Below are positions 25,656-34,046 of a stretch of 55,852 nt of DNA, one piece after another; within the stretch, counting starts at the first letter, position 1; the number at the start of each line of letters is the position of its first letter. The stretch is from positions 1-55,852 of the forward strand of contig NZ_JALJRW010000025.1 in the NCBI RefSeq assembly GCF_024519465.1, read 5' to 3'. The translations under genes and the position numbers were made by a program. The stretch comes from Stenotrophomonas sp. Ste86 (GTDB lineage: Bacteria; Pseudomonadota; Gammaproteobacteria; Xanthomonadales; Xanthomonadaceae). The notes beneath the pieces were generated by a model. That model worked only from the letters and a program-made list of their open reading frames with translations, was not told where the DNA came from and searched no databases.

Positions 25656-26136
25656 CCGCCGAAGGCATGTGCGGTTCTTTGCCCACACCGGGGCAAGCAG
25701 AAGCGTCATTTGCCTCTTTCTGGCGCTGGTCGGTGGGTCGAGCGCTGGGCCCACATTCCCTTTCCGGCGAAAGTCCTCCGGCGTCGGCCTGCGGCCGCCA
25801 CCTCCTCCTTTATTTCGCCTCCAAGGGCATCGGGCCCCAGCGCCCGACCCACCCGCCAGCGCCAGAAAAGCCGGTCTTCCGCCTGCGTACCGAGAGCCGA
25901 GCCCCGTAGCGGGCGGTAGGCTCCTGGGCAAAATAAAGGAAGAGGCCGCCACGCGGCCGGGGGACATTTGCGCCAGGGGCCTACCGCCCGCTACGGGGCT
26001 CTCACGCCCGCGACATACCCGATCGGAGACGCCAGATCCACGCGTCGCCAGCACTGCCCGTCCACACGAGTAGCCTCTCACTCACGCGGCGAAGGCCCTC
26101 GCAACGAGACGCGCCGCTCAGATGGGAGAAGAACCA
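25656..26136. repeat. non-coding region with nested long inverted repeats
   Basis: I see no gene in this 480-bp stretch. It holds a 36-bp imperfect inverted repeat (25717-25752 with 25832-25867; TGGCGCTGG and GTGGGTCG blocks match) and a 23-bp perfect inverted repeat (25899-25921 with 25979-26001; core CCCCGTAGCGGGCGGTAGG). A third weaker pairing joins CTCCTTTATTT near 25805 with AAATAAAGGAAGAG near 25931. The arrangement can fold into a large branched structure and may be a mobile non-autonomous element or a structured RNA. Confidence 0.75.
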
Positions 26137-26141
26137 TAAAA

Positions 26142-26166
26142 AAACGCCCGGGCAAGCCGGGCGTTT
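26142..26166 (-). terminator. rho-independent terminator of the Entner-Doudoroff operon
   Basis: AAACGCCCGG pairs with CCGGGCGTTT around a 5-nt loop. On the minus strand it is followed by a run of seven T, 57 bp beyond the eda stop. Confidence 0.88.
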
Positions 26167-26184
26167 CGTTGTGGCACGTTACCG

Positions 26185-26210
26185 GTAGAGCCACCACGCG
26201 TGGCGGCTCA
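26185..26210. repeat. SMAG-like palindrome downstream of eda
   Basis: GTAGAGCCACCACGCGTGG followed by CGGCTC forms a short stem with a GTAG head, between the eda stop and the terminator. Confidence 0.75.
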
Positions 26211-26222
26211 CCGATACGGACC

Positions 26223-26882
26223 TCAGTGCGCCCGCACCCGCGCTACGATCTTGGCCGCCTGCGCCGCGCTGTCACGCACCTTGTCCCACTGACCGTGCTC
26301 GATCCAGCTGCCCGGCACCATCCACGACCCGCCGATGCAGACCACGTTCTTCTGCTCCAGGTACTCGGCCGCCGTGTCCTCGGTAATGCCACCGGTCGGG
26401 CACAGCTTCAGGTCCGGAATCGGACCGGCCAGGCCCTTGATCATCGCCAGTCCGCCCACGGCCGAGGCCGGGAACAACTTGCACACCCGGAACCCACGCG
26501 CATACAGCACCAGCATCTCCGTCGGCGAGGCCGCACCGGGTACCACCGGCAGCGCCGCCTGCGCCAACGCATCGGCCATGTGCGCCGGCGTCCCCGGCGT
26601 CACCAGGAAATCCGCGCCCGCATCGATCGACTGCTGCATCTGCGCCACCGTCAGCACCGTGCCCGCACCCACCACTACATCCGGCAGCTCGCGCTTGAGC
26701 ATCGCCAACGCCTCCATCGCCACCGGCGTACGCAGCGTCAACTCGATCGCCGGCAGCCCGCCTTCCAGCAGCGCGGCACTGACCGCGCGCGCCTGGTCGA
26801 GCGTATGCACGGTCACCACCGGGAGGATGCCGGCGGCAAGCAGCAGGGATTCGGCGCGTTTCTGGTGTTCGGCGATGCTCAT
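26223..26882 (-). CDS. eda: 2-keto-3-deoxy-6-phosphogluconate aldolase
   Basis: Eda splits KDPG into pyruvate and glyceraldehyde-3-phosphate, the last step of the Entner-Doudoroff route. The 219-aa TIM barrel has ILPVVTVHTLDQA, the catalytic Glu in LPAIELTLRTP, and the Schiff-base Lys in FRVCKLFPASAVGG, then LCPTGGITEDTA. ATG at 26882 is chosen (MSIAEHQKRAE) with GA-rich AGAGAAAGAA just upstream. It is the last gene of zwf-glk-pgl-edd-eda but is separated from edd by a 270-bp gap holding a structured element. Confidence 0.95.
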   Translation of the reverse strand: MSIAEHQKRAESLLLAAGILPVVTVHTLDQARAVSAALLEGGLPAIELTLRTPVAMEALAMLKRELPDVVVGAGTVLTVAQMQQSIDAGADFLVTPGTPAHMADALAQAALPVVPGAASPTEMLVLYARGFRVCKLFPASAVGGLAMIKGLAGPIPDLKLCPTGGITEDTAAEYLEQKNVVCIGGSWMVPGSWIEHGQWDKVRDSAAQAAKIVARVRAH

Positions 26883-26939
26883 GTGTTCTTTCTCTCTTCT
26901 CAATGACTGAAGCGCAAAAAGCGCCGAAATATGTCGGGA

Positions 26940-27121
26940 GGCAGCGGTTGGCCCTGATCAGGACCGTCAAGCGGCATGGGCCCGACGCATGCGTCGGGCG
27001 GGTTGGGCAGGACGCCCAACCCTGGCCTTGCTGTGTACGCAGGATCGCGTACACGCGCAAGCCGCTTGCGAGCCCCCATGGATGGGTTTACGGCGTGTCC
27101 TGATCAGGGCCAACCGCTGCC
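26940..27121. repeat. structured intergenic element with 24-bp terminal inverted repeats
   Basis: Terminal arms 26940-26963 (GGCAGCGGTTGGCCCTGATC at their start) and 27098-27121 are perfect 24-bp inverted repeats. Inside are further hairpins: CCCGACGC/GCGTCGGG, GGGTTGGGC/GCCCAACCC, GTGTACGC/GCGTACAC, and AAGCGGC/GCCGCTT. The whole 182 bp lies in the edd-eda gap. It contains no ORF with a ribosome site and resembles a REP cluster or MITE-like element. Confidence 0.85.
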
Positions 27122-27152
27122 TCGGCCAGGACAACCAACCGCTGCGTTTGCT

Positions 27153-29069
27153 TCAGGCGTCCTTCGCCTCATGCGGCGCATCCGCCGCCGCCGCATCACG
27201 CCCCAGATCGTACTCGGCGTCGTAATTCCAGATATCGCCCTCGGCCGTCGCCGGCCCGCACGAAATCGAAATCGCGCCCTGGTCGGCCGGACCCACCACG
27301 CGCCGGTTCAGCGCGAACAGATTGCGGCCCAGATCGTTCGCCGCCGGTGCGGTGTTGGGTGCCGGCGCGCGCGCAGCGAATTCCGCCGCATCCACCAGCA
27401 ACTCCAGCGTGCCGGCTTCACCATCCAGGCGGATGATGTCGCCCTCGCGCACCCGCGCCAGCGGACCACCGCGCGAGGCTTCCGGGGTCATGTGGATGGC
27501 CGCCGGGAACTTGCCCGACGCGCCCGACAGACGACCATCGGTCACCAGCGCCACCCGCCGTCCCTGGTTCTGCAGCAGCCCCAGCAGCGGCGCCAGCGAA
27601 TGCAGCTCGGGCATGCCATTGGCACGCGGCCCCTGGTAACGCACCACCGCCACGAAATCGTGCGGCAGCACGCCGGCCGCATGCAGCTTGTTGAGTACCT
27701 GCGGCGCATCGACCACCACGGCCGGTGCCTCGATCGTGCGGAACTCCGGCTTTACCGCCGACAGCTTGATCAGCGAACGGCCCAGGTTGCCGCGCAGCAG
27801 GCGCAGACCGCCCTGGGCTTCAAACGGCTCGGCCACGCCACGCACCACGCCGGGGTCGGCGCTTTCGCGCACACCGTCGACGTAGGTCAGCGTGCCATCG
27901 CGCAGCGCCGGCTCCTGGCCGTACTGGCGCATCCCGCCTTCGGCCACGGTCTGCAGGTCGGCGTGCATCAGCCCGGCGTCCATCAGTTCGCGGAACACGA
28001 ACGCGGTGCCGCCGGCGGCGGCGAAACGGTTCACGTCGGCCTCGCCGTTGGGATACACACGTGCCAGCAGCGGCACCAGCTGCGACAGCTGGTCCATGTC
28101 GTCCCAGGTCAGCACGATGCCGGCCGCGCGTGCCACCGCGATCCAGTGGATGGTGTGGTTGGTCGAACCGCCGGTGGCCATCAGTGTGACCACGGCATTG
28201 ACGATCGCACGTTCGTCGATCAGCCGGCCGAGCGGCCGGAAGTCATCGCCAAGCGCACTGATTTCCAGTGCGCGCTCACCGGCGCGACGGGTCAGCGCAT
28301 CGCGCAGCGGTGTATCCGGATTGACGAACGACGCGCCCGGCAACTGCACGCCCATCGCCTCGAGCAGGGTCTGGTTGGAGTTGGCGGTGCCGTAGAAGGT
28401 GCAGGTGCCCGCGCCGTGATACGAGCCGGCTTCGGCTTCCAGCAGTTCTTCGCGGCTGGCCAGGCCGGCCGCGTAGCGCTCGCGCACTTCGGCCTTCTGC
28501 TTGTTCGGGATGCCCGGGGTCATCGGGCCGGCCGGCAGGAAGATCGCCGGCAGGTGGCCGAACGCTAGCGCGCCGATCAGCAGGCCCGGCACGATCTTGT
28601 CGCACACGCCGAGGTAGACGCTGGCATCGAACATGTCGTGGCTCAGGCCGATCGCGGTGGACTGGGCGATCACATCGCGCGAGAACAGCGACAGCTCCAT
28701 GCCGCCGCGGCCTTGGGTGACACCGTCGCACATCGCCGGCACGCCGCCGGCCACCTGCGCGGTGGCGCCCATGTCGCGCGCGGTCTGGCGCAGGATTTCC
28801 GGGTAGTGCTCGAACGGCTGGTGGGCCGACAACATGTCGTTGTAGGCAGTGATGATGCCCAGGTTCGGGGTGACCCCGCCGCGCAGGCGCGACTTGTCGG
28901 TCGGGCCGCAGGCGGCGAAGCCGTGGGCGAGGTTGCCGCAGCTCAGGCGCGAGCGGAACGGGCCGTCGCGCAGTGCGGCATCGATCCCGGCAAGGTACGC
29001 GGCGCGAGAGGCGACGCTGCGCTGGACGATGCGCTGGGTGATGGCATGGAGTTGGGGATGCAGGCTCAT
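27153..29069 (-). CDS. edd: 6-phosphogluconate dehydratase
   Basis: Edd dehydrates 6-phosphogluconate to KDPG using an iron-sulfur cluster. The 638-aa protein belongs to the IlvD/Edd family; [20 protein letters not shown] and the [15 protein letters not shown] segment carry the cluster ligands, [14 protein letters not shown] and [16 protein letters not shown] are family signatures, the latter near the C-terminus. Length is about 30 residues over E. coli Edd (603 aa) owing to a C-terminal extension ending [16 protein letters not shown]. It follows pgl after 45 bp. Confidence 0.96.
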   Translation of the reverse strand: MSLHPQLHAITQRIVQRSVASRAAYLAGIDAALRDGPFRSRLSCGNLAHGFAACGPTDKSRLRGGVTPNLGIITAYNDMLSAHQPFEHYPEILRQTARDMGATAQVAGGVPAMCDGVTQGRGGMELSLFSRDVIAQSTAIGLSHDMFDASVYLGVCDKIVPGLLIGALAFGHLPAIFLPAGPMTPGIPNKQKAEVRERYAAGLASREELLEAEAGSYHGAGTCTFYGTANSNQTLLEAMGVQLPGASFVNPDTPLRDALTRRAGERALEISALGDDFRPLGRLIDERAIVNAVVTLMATGGSTNHTIHWIAVARAAGIVLTWDDMDQLSQLVPLLARVYPNGEADVNRFAAAGGTAFVFRELMDAGLMHADLQTVAEGGMRQYGQEPALRDGTLTYVDGVRESADPGVVRGVAEPFEAQGGLRLLRGNLGRSLIKLSAVKPEFRTIEAPAVVVDAPQVLNKLHAAGVLPHDFVAVVRYQGPRANGMPELHSLAPLLGLLQNQGRRVALVTDGRLSGASGKFPAAIHMTPEASRGGPLARVREGDIIRLDGEAGTLELLVDAAEFAARAPAPNTAPAANDLGRNLFALNRRVVGPADQGAISISCGPATAEGDIWNYDAEYDLGRDAAAADAPHEAKDA

Positions 29070-29114
29070 TGGCTACCGGCTATGAGAGGGCGAACGGAAC
29101 AACACCGGGAGAGA

Positions 29115-29837
29115 TCAGTCACACCAGTGGACGCGCAGTTTCGCGCCGTCGAGATCGATCGCGTTGAGGATGGGATACAGCTGCGGATTGTTGCTTTCCA
29201 GCGCCTGCTTGAGCACTTCCAGCTTCTGCTTGCCGCGTAGCAGCAGCAGGCGCTGGCGGCTCTGCTTCAAGCCGTGCGGGGTGAGCGTGATGCGCAACGG
29301 CCACTGATTGGCACCGGGGCAACCGGTGGCGTCCAGCGCGGCGTAGGGCAGGGTGCTTTCCAGTGCGCGGTTCAGGTCCTTGGAGCCGGGAAACAGCGAG
29401 GCGGTATGGCCGTCGTTGCCCATGCCGAGCACGCTCAGGCACGGTGCCTGGCTGTGCTGGGCCTGCAGGTTGGCGGTATACACGCACTCGGGCAGCGGCT
29501 TGCCGACCCGCACCAGCGGATCGAAATGCGCGCCTTCGGCACGCGCCAGGAAGCTCTCGCGGACCAGCCAGGCATTGCTGTCGCGATCCTGCGGCGACAG
29601 CCAGCGCTCATCGACCAGGCTCACTTCGACCCGGTCCCAGTGCACGTCCAGTTCGGCCAGCGCCTGGTAGACCGGGGCCGGCGTGGTGCCGCCGGACAGC
29701 AGCATGCGCGCGCGGCCGAAGGTGGTGATGTCCTGGTTGAGCGCCTGTGCCATTTCCGCGGCGATGGCTTCGATCCAGCCATCGGCATCGCCGTGGCGGA
29801 TCAGCGTGAAGCGGTCGGAGGTGTCCAGCGTATTCAT
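29115..29837 (-). CDS. pgl: 6-phosphogluconolactonase
   Basis: Pgl hydrolyses 6-phosphogluconolactone made by Zwf. The 240-aa protein is of the DevB/NagB-like class: MLLSGGTTPAPVYQAL near residue 45, VSLVDERWLSPQDRDSN, and the signature LGMGNDGHTASLFPG. ATGA joins it to glk, fixing the start. Third gene of the Entner-Doudoroff operon. Confidence 0.95.
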   Translation of the reverse strand: MNTLDTSDRFTLIRHGDADGWIEAIAAEMAQALNQDITTFGRARMLLSGGTTPAPVYQALAELDVHWDRVEVSLVDERWLSPQDRDSNAWLVRESFLARAEGAHFDPLVRVGKPLPECVYTANLQAQHSQAPCLSVLGMGNDGHTASLFPGSKDLNRALESTLPYAALDATGCPGANQWPLRITLTPHGLKQSRQRLLLLRGKQKLEVLKQALESNNPQLYPILNAIDLDGAKLRVHWCD

Positions 29838-30841
29838 GCGTTGATTCCTGGCAGGTCGCGCTCGACATCGGCGGCGTAGGCGGCCGAACCGAGCAGGCCG
29901 GCATGCGGGTGCATCACCGCCAGCGACGGAACGCGGGCCATGATCGAAGAGAAGCGTCCCTTGTGTTCGAAGCGCTGGCGGAAGCCGGAATGCTGCAGGG
30001 AATCGAGCATCTTCGGGGTCAGGCCGCCGGTGAGGAACACGCCATCCCAGGCGCCCTGCATCAGCACCAGGTCGCCGGCGATGGCGCCGAACACCGCGCA
30101 GAACACATCCACCGTGCGCATCGCCTGCGGGTCGCCGTGCAGCGCACGGGCAGTGACGTCCACTGGCTGCAGCTGGCCCGGATCGATGTCGGCCATCTCG
30201 CAGACCGCGCGATGGATGTTGACCAGGCCCGGGCCGCAGATCAGGCGTTCGTTGGAGACGCGGCCGAACTGCTCGGAGAGGATTTCCAGGATGCGGATTT
30301 CTTCTGGCGTGCCGGGCGGGAAGCTGACATGGCCGCCCTCGGTTTCCAGCGGATAGCAGCGGCCGTGGCGCAGGATCAGCCCGCCCACGCCCAACCCGGT
30401 ACCCGGGCCGATCACCGCGTAGTTGCGCGGCTGGCCCGGCTTGCCCGGCACCCACGCCGCACCGCCGACCTGGACCACGTCCTGCGGCTGCAGCAGCGAG
30501 ATCGCCATCGCCTGCGCGGCAAAATCGTTGATCAGGTGCAGTTCGTCGAAGCCGAGCATCAGCGCGGTGCGGCTGCGCGAGATCACCCAGGGGTGGTTGG
30601 TGATGCGCGCCTCGTCGCCGTCCACGCGGCCGGCCACGGCGAACACGCCGCGTTTGGCCTGCGCGCCGACCTGTTCCAGATAGTGCTGCGCCGCCTCGCC
30701 CAGCGAGGGAAAATCAGCGACCGCGAATTCGCGGATGCTGTCCTGCTGCAGCGGTGCGTCCAGGCTGGTGTCGGCGAGGGCGAAGCGGGCGTTGGTGCCA
30801 CCGATGTCGGCAACCAGGACCGGTTGGTTCTGCAGCGTCAT
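29834..30841 (-). CDS. glk: glucokinase
   Basis: Glk phosphorylates glucose to glucose-6-phosphate. The 335-aa protein is of the E. coli Glk type: VADIGGTNARFALAD (phosphate 1), INDFAAQAMAIS with the catalytic Asp, and VIGPGTGLGVGGLI, then TEGGHVSFPP and the C-terminal GGLTPKML. ATGA overlaps both neighbours: its start overlaps the zwf stop and its stop overlaps the pgl start. Together with the sugar symporter at 9.1 kb this indicates uptake of free glucose followed by phosphorylation. Confidence 0.95.
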   Translation of the reverse strand: MTLQNQPVLVADIGGTNARFALADTSLDAPLQQDSIREFAVADFPSLGEAAQHYLEQVGAQAKRGVFAVAGRVDGDEARITNHPWVISRSRTALMLGFDELHLINDFAAQAMAISLLQPQDVVQVGGAAWVPGKPGQPRNYAVIGPGTGLGVGGLILRHGRCYPLETEGGHVSFPPGTPEEIRILEILSEQFGRVSNERLICGPGLVNIHRAVCEMADIDPGQLQPVDVTARALHGDPQAMRTVDVFCAVFGAIAGDLVLMQGAWDGVFLTGGLTPKMLDSLQHSGFRQRFEHKGRFSSIMARVPSLAVMHPHAGLLGSAAYAADVERDLPGINA

Positions 30842-32274
30842 GCGTCGCCGTCCTTGCGGTCGGCATCCACTTCGACAGGCAGGAAACCGGCGGCCTCGGA
30901 CGGGCCCCATTCGCCGGCCGGGTAGGGCTGCAGCGGCAGGTTGGCGGCCTTCCAGGCATCGCTGACGCTGTCGATCCACGCCCACGCGGCACGCACTTCG
31001 TCATCGCGCACGAACAGCGCATGGTTGCCGTTGAAGGCGTCCAGGAACAGGCGTTCGTAGGCGATGCGGCGATGCAGGCCGGTGGGGACGGACAGTTCCA
31101 GTTCCAGCGGATGCAGTTCCAGCGCGCCCCATTCCGGGCCGGCCAGCGAGCTCATCAGGCCCAGCTCGATGTTCTCCTGCGGCTGCAGCTGGAAGACGAT
31201 GCGGTTGGGGGTGGCGTTGCGACGGTGCGGACGCTCGAACAGCCAGTGGGTGACCGGCTTGAGCGTGACCACCACGCGGGTGGTGCGCTCGGCCAGGCGC
31301 TTGCCGGTGACCAGGTGGAACGGCACGCCGGACCAGCGCCAGTTGTCGATGTGCGCGGTGACCCCGGCGAAGGTTTCCACGTCGCTGCCTTCCGGCGGCT
31401 GGTAGGCCTGGGCCGGCTGGCCGTTGATGGTGCCGGCGGTGTAGCGGCCGCGGACGCTGTCGCGGGCGGCGTGCTTGGCATCGAGCGGGCGCAGGGCGCG
31501 CAGCACCTTGACCTTCTCATCGCGGATGCGGTCGGCTTCCAGCGAGGCTGGCGGCTCCATCGCCACCAGGCACAGCAGCTGCAGGATGTGGCTCTGGACC
31601 ATGTCGCGCAGCGCGCCAGAGCGGGCGTAGTAGGCATCGCGGCCATCCACGCCTTCGCTCTCGGCAACCAGGATGTGCACCGATTCGATGTAGTTGCGGT
31701 TCCATACCGCTTCCAGCAGCGTGTTGCCGAAGCGCAGCGCGATCAGGTTCTGCACCGCGGCCTTGCCCAGGTAGTGGTCCAGGCGGAACACGCGGTCTTC
31801 GTCGATCCACTGGCCGATGGTGGAGATGATCTCCTCGGCGCTGGCGCTGTCGCTGCCGATCGGCTTTTCCAGCATCAACCGGTGCGGCGCGGCCAGTGCG
31901 CCGCCCTTGGCCAGGCCTTCGCAGGTGGAGATGTACAGGCCCGGGGGAATGGCCAGGTAGCTCACGCAGTGGCGATCCACCAGGTCGCTGACCGACTCGG
32001 CGACCGAGTCGGGATTGCGCAGGTCCACCGAGCGGTAGTCGATGCGCATCAGCAGCGAATGGATGTCCGCCTGGCTCGCCATCGGCATGGCCTGCTGCAG
32101 GCGCGGCCGCAGGATTTCGCGGAATCCGTCGGTATCGTGCGGGGACAGGGCCAGCGCACGGATCTTGAAATCTTCCGCCAGCAGGCCGTCGCCCAGCAGG
32201 CGCAACAGGGAGGGGAACAGGTAACGCTGGGCCAGGTCGCCGGTGGCGCCGAACAGGAAGAGGGTGTCGTGCAT
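30838..32274 (-). CDS. zwf: glucose-6-phosphate 1-dehydrogenase
   Basis: Zwf oxidises glucose-6-phosphate to 6-phosphogluconolactone with NAD(P). The 478-aa protein starts MHDTLFLFGATGDLAQRYL (dinucleotide site), contains the active-site RLDHYLGKAAVQNL with the catalytic His-Lys region, and LEKPIGSD. The frame stays open 64 codons upstream, but homology begins at the ATG at 32274; an ATG at 32301 is an alternative. It is the first gene of the operon and is divergent from an ABC-transporter ATPase. Confidence 0.95.
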   Translation of the reverse strand: MHDTLFLFGATGDLAQRYLFPSLLRLLGDGLLAEDFKIRALALSPHDTDGFREILRPRLQQAMPMASQADIHSLLMRIDYRSVDLRNPDSVAESVSDLVDRHCVSYLAIPPGLYISTCEGLAKGGALAAPHRLMLEKPIGSDSASAEEIISTIGQWIDEDRVFRLDHYLGKAAVQNLIALRFGNTLLEAVWNRNYIESVHILVAESEGVDGRDAYYARSGALRDMVQSHILQLLCLVAMEPPASLEADRIRDEKVKVLRALRPLDAKHAARDSVRGRYTAGTINGQPAQAYQPPEGSDVETFAGVTAHIDNWRWSGVPFHLVTGKRLAERTTRVVVTLKPVTHWLFERPHRRNATPNRIVFQLQPQENIELGLMSSLAGPEWGALELHPLELELSVPTGLHRRIAYERLFLDAFNGNHALFVRDDEVRAAWAWIDSVSDAWKAANLPLQPYPAGEWGPSEAAGFLPVEVDADRKDGDA

Positions 32275-32281
32275 CGCTCGA

Positions 32282-32310
32282 GTTTCAGATCCGGGTGACA
32301 TCGTTGTCAA
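32282..32310 (-). promoter_or_regulatory. possible zwf promoter
   Basis: On the minus strand TTGACA (32310-32305) is followed after 17 bp by TGAAAC (32287-32282), a weak -10. The transcript would start at about the zwf ATG (32274), leaving almost no leader. Confidence 0.4.
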
Positions 32311-32480
32311 TCGCTTCTCGTCTATGTTCTCGGGGGTCTCGCCGGGCGTGATGTCCGATGTTGCAGACGCAACATGAACAGGCACGCACCTGCGCATCAT
32401 GGGGCATGTTGCGGGCGTATCGGGCGACTGTGGGCTCGCCGATGCGTCGCGGTCATGACCGACCAACGGATACTGCCACG

Positions 32481-32494
32481 TGAAAACGTTTACA
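32481..32494. promoter_or_regulatory. LacI-family operator between zwf and the ABC ATPase gene
   Basis: TGAAAACGTTTACA is a near-perfect palindrome with a central CG, the form bound by LacI/GalR-family sugar repressors. It lies in the shared upstream region of the divergent zwf operon and ugpC-like gene, about 207 bp from zwf and 133 bp from the ATPase ATG. The regulator gene is not in this window. Confidence 0.65.
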
Positions 32495-32626
32495 TGGCAG
32501 AATGAGCAGACTGTATTCGATTGCAGTGGTCGCCGTCATGCGGCACCACGCCATCGACCTGCCATCGGGAGGGCCGAAGGCAGTTCCGCACAACAGCCCG
32601 GCAGCGGGCGGACTGGAATGGGTGAT

Positions 32627-33718
32627 ATGGCAAAAGTGCAGTTGCAGGGCGTGCGCAAGGTCTACGACAACGGCCAGGTGGCCGTTCAGGGCGCGACCTT
32701 CGAAGTGGCCGATGGTGAATTGATGGTGCTGGTCGGGCCGTCCGGCTGTGGCAAGTCGACCTTGCTGCGCATGGTCGCCGGGCTGGAGGAGATCAGCGGC
32801 GGCACGCTGACGATCGGCGACCGCGTGGTCAACGACGTGGCGCCCAAGGACCGCGACATCGCCATGGTGTTCCAGAGCTATGCGCTGTACCCGCACATGA
32901 CCGTGGCCGAAAACCTGGCCTTCGGCCTGAAGCTGCGCGGCCACGACAAGGCCACGATCAGCAAGCGCGTCAACGAGGCGGCCGAAACGCTGGGCTTGAC
33001 CGACATGCTCGACAAGCTGCCCAAGGCGATGTCCGGCGGCCAGCGTCAGCGCGTGGCGCTGGGTCGCGCGCTGGTGCGCGAGCCGGCGGTGTTCCTGCTG
33101 GACGAGCCGCTGTCCAACCTTGACGCCAAGCTGCGCCACAGCGTGCGCACGGAAATCGCGCAGCTGCATCGCAAGCTGGGCACCACGATGATCTACGTGA
33201 CCCACGACCAGGTTGAGGCGATGACGCTCGGCCAGCGCATCGTGGTGCTCAAGGACGGCGTCATCCAGCAGATCGATACGCCGATGGCGCTGTACGACCG
33301 TCCGGCCAACCTGTTCGTGGCCGGCTTCCTCGGCAGCCCGGCGATGAACGTGCTGCGCGGGACGCTGCAGCGCACCGACAGCGGCATCGTGGTGCAGGAA
33401 GCGCAGCTGACCGCGCCGCTGGGGCAGGCAACGGTGGATCCGGCCTGGATCGGCAGGACGCTTGCGGTGGGCGTGCGACCGGAGCACCTGCAGCCGGCCG
33501 CGGCCGAGGATGCGACGGGCTTCGAGGCGACCATCGACGGCATCGAGCCGGTCGGCAACGAGATCTTCGTCAACATGACCAGTGGCGGCCAGGCGCTGGT
33601 GATGCGCGTGGCGCCGCAGGCGTTGCCGCAGGTCGGCGAGAGCATCCGCGTGGCGATCCACCCGAAGGGGCTGCATTTCTTCGATGCGGACACCGGCGAA
33701 CGCTTGAACGCCGACTGA
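32627..33718 (+). CDS. sugar ABC transporter ATP-binding protein (UgpC/MsmX/MalK type)
   Basis: This 363-aa ATPase energises carbohydrate ABC importers. Walker A is GPSGCGKSTLL, the Q-loop VFQSYALYPHMTV, the signature MSGGQRQRVALGRAL, Walker B VFLLDEPLSNLD, and H-loop TMIYVTHDQVEAM. A C-terminal OB-fold regulatory domain follows from about residue 240 (VGVRPEHLQP). No permease or binding-protein gene adjoins, so it probably serves several sugar importers, as MsmX does. ATG 32627 (MAKVQLQGVRKVY) is chosen over ATG 32618 on homology. Confidence 0.92.
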   Translation: MAKVQLQGVRKVYDNGQVAVQGATFEVADGELMVLVGPSGCGKSTLLRMVAGLEEISGGTLTIGDRVVNDVAPKDRDIAMVFQSYALYPHMTVAENLAFGLKLRGHDKATISKRVNEAAETLGLTDMLDKLPKAMSGGQRQRVALGRALVREPAVFLLDEPLSNLDAKLRHSVRTEIAQLHRKLGTTMIYVTHDQVEAMTLGQRIVVLKDGVIQQIDTPMALYDRPANLFVAGFLGSPAMNVLRGTLQRTDSGIVVQEAQLTAPLGQATVDPAWIGRTLAVGVRPEHLQPAAAEDATGFEATIDGIEPVGNEIFVNMTSGGQALVMRVAPQALPQVGESIRVAIHPKGLHFFDADTGERLNAD

Positions 33719-33742
33719 GGGTGCGGGCGGGTTGGCGGGGGT

Positions 33743-33993
33743 GCCGGCCAGCGGCCGGCAGGGCACGCGTGGCTGCCGGGTCATGAGGTTGCCGGCCAGC
33801 GGCCGGCAGGGCACGCGTGGCTGCCGGGTTCATGAGGTTGCTGGCCAGCGGCCGGCAGGGCACGCGTGGCTGCCGGGTTCATGAGGTTGCCGGCCAGCGG
33901 CCGGCAGGGCACGCGTGGCTGGCGGGTTCATGAGGTTGCCGGCCAGCGGCCGGCACTACGGGGGCTCGGTAGTGCCGGCCGTTGGCCGGCTCC
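33743..33993. repeat. 49-bp tandem repeat array built on a SMAG stem
   Basis: The palindrome GCCGGCCAGCGGCCGGC recurs at 33743, 33791, 33840, 33889 and 33938. The spacer AGGGCACGCGTGGCTGCCGG plus GTTCATGAGGTT is nearly identical each time, giving a 48/49-bp tandem unit. The last copy runs into an oppositely oriented GTAG-headed element (33969-33993). It occupies most of the 326-bp gap between the ABC ATPase and ygfZ genes; no gene is visible there. Confidence 0.93.
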
Positions 33994-34020
33994 ACGCATA
34001 TGCATCAACGCGCGCGGTGT

Positions 34021-34046
34021 GGCGCATCGACCAACGGTTGATGCCT
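34021..34046. repeat. SMAG-like palindrome at the ygfZ 3' end
   Basis: GCATCGACC and GGTTGATGC pair around AAC, followed by CTAC (inverted GTAG). It touches the ygfZ stop codon and may act as its transcript end. Confidence 0.7.

Noticed and set aside
33743..34000. Regular repeats resembling a CRISPR array
   Set aside because: The spacers are almost identical to each other, the repeat is a GTAG/REP stem, and no cas gene is present. The same applies to 53945-54202.
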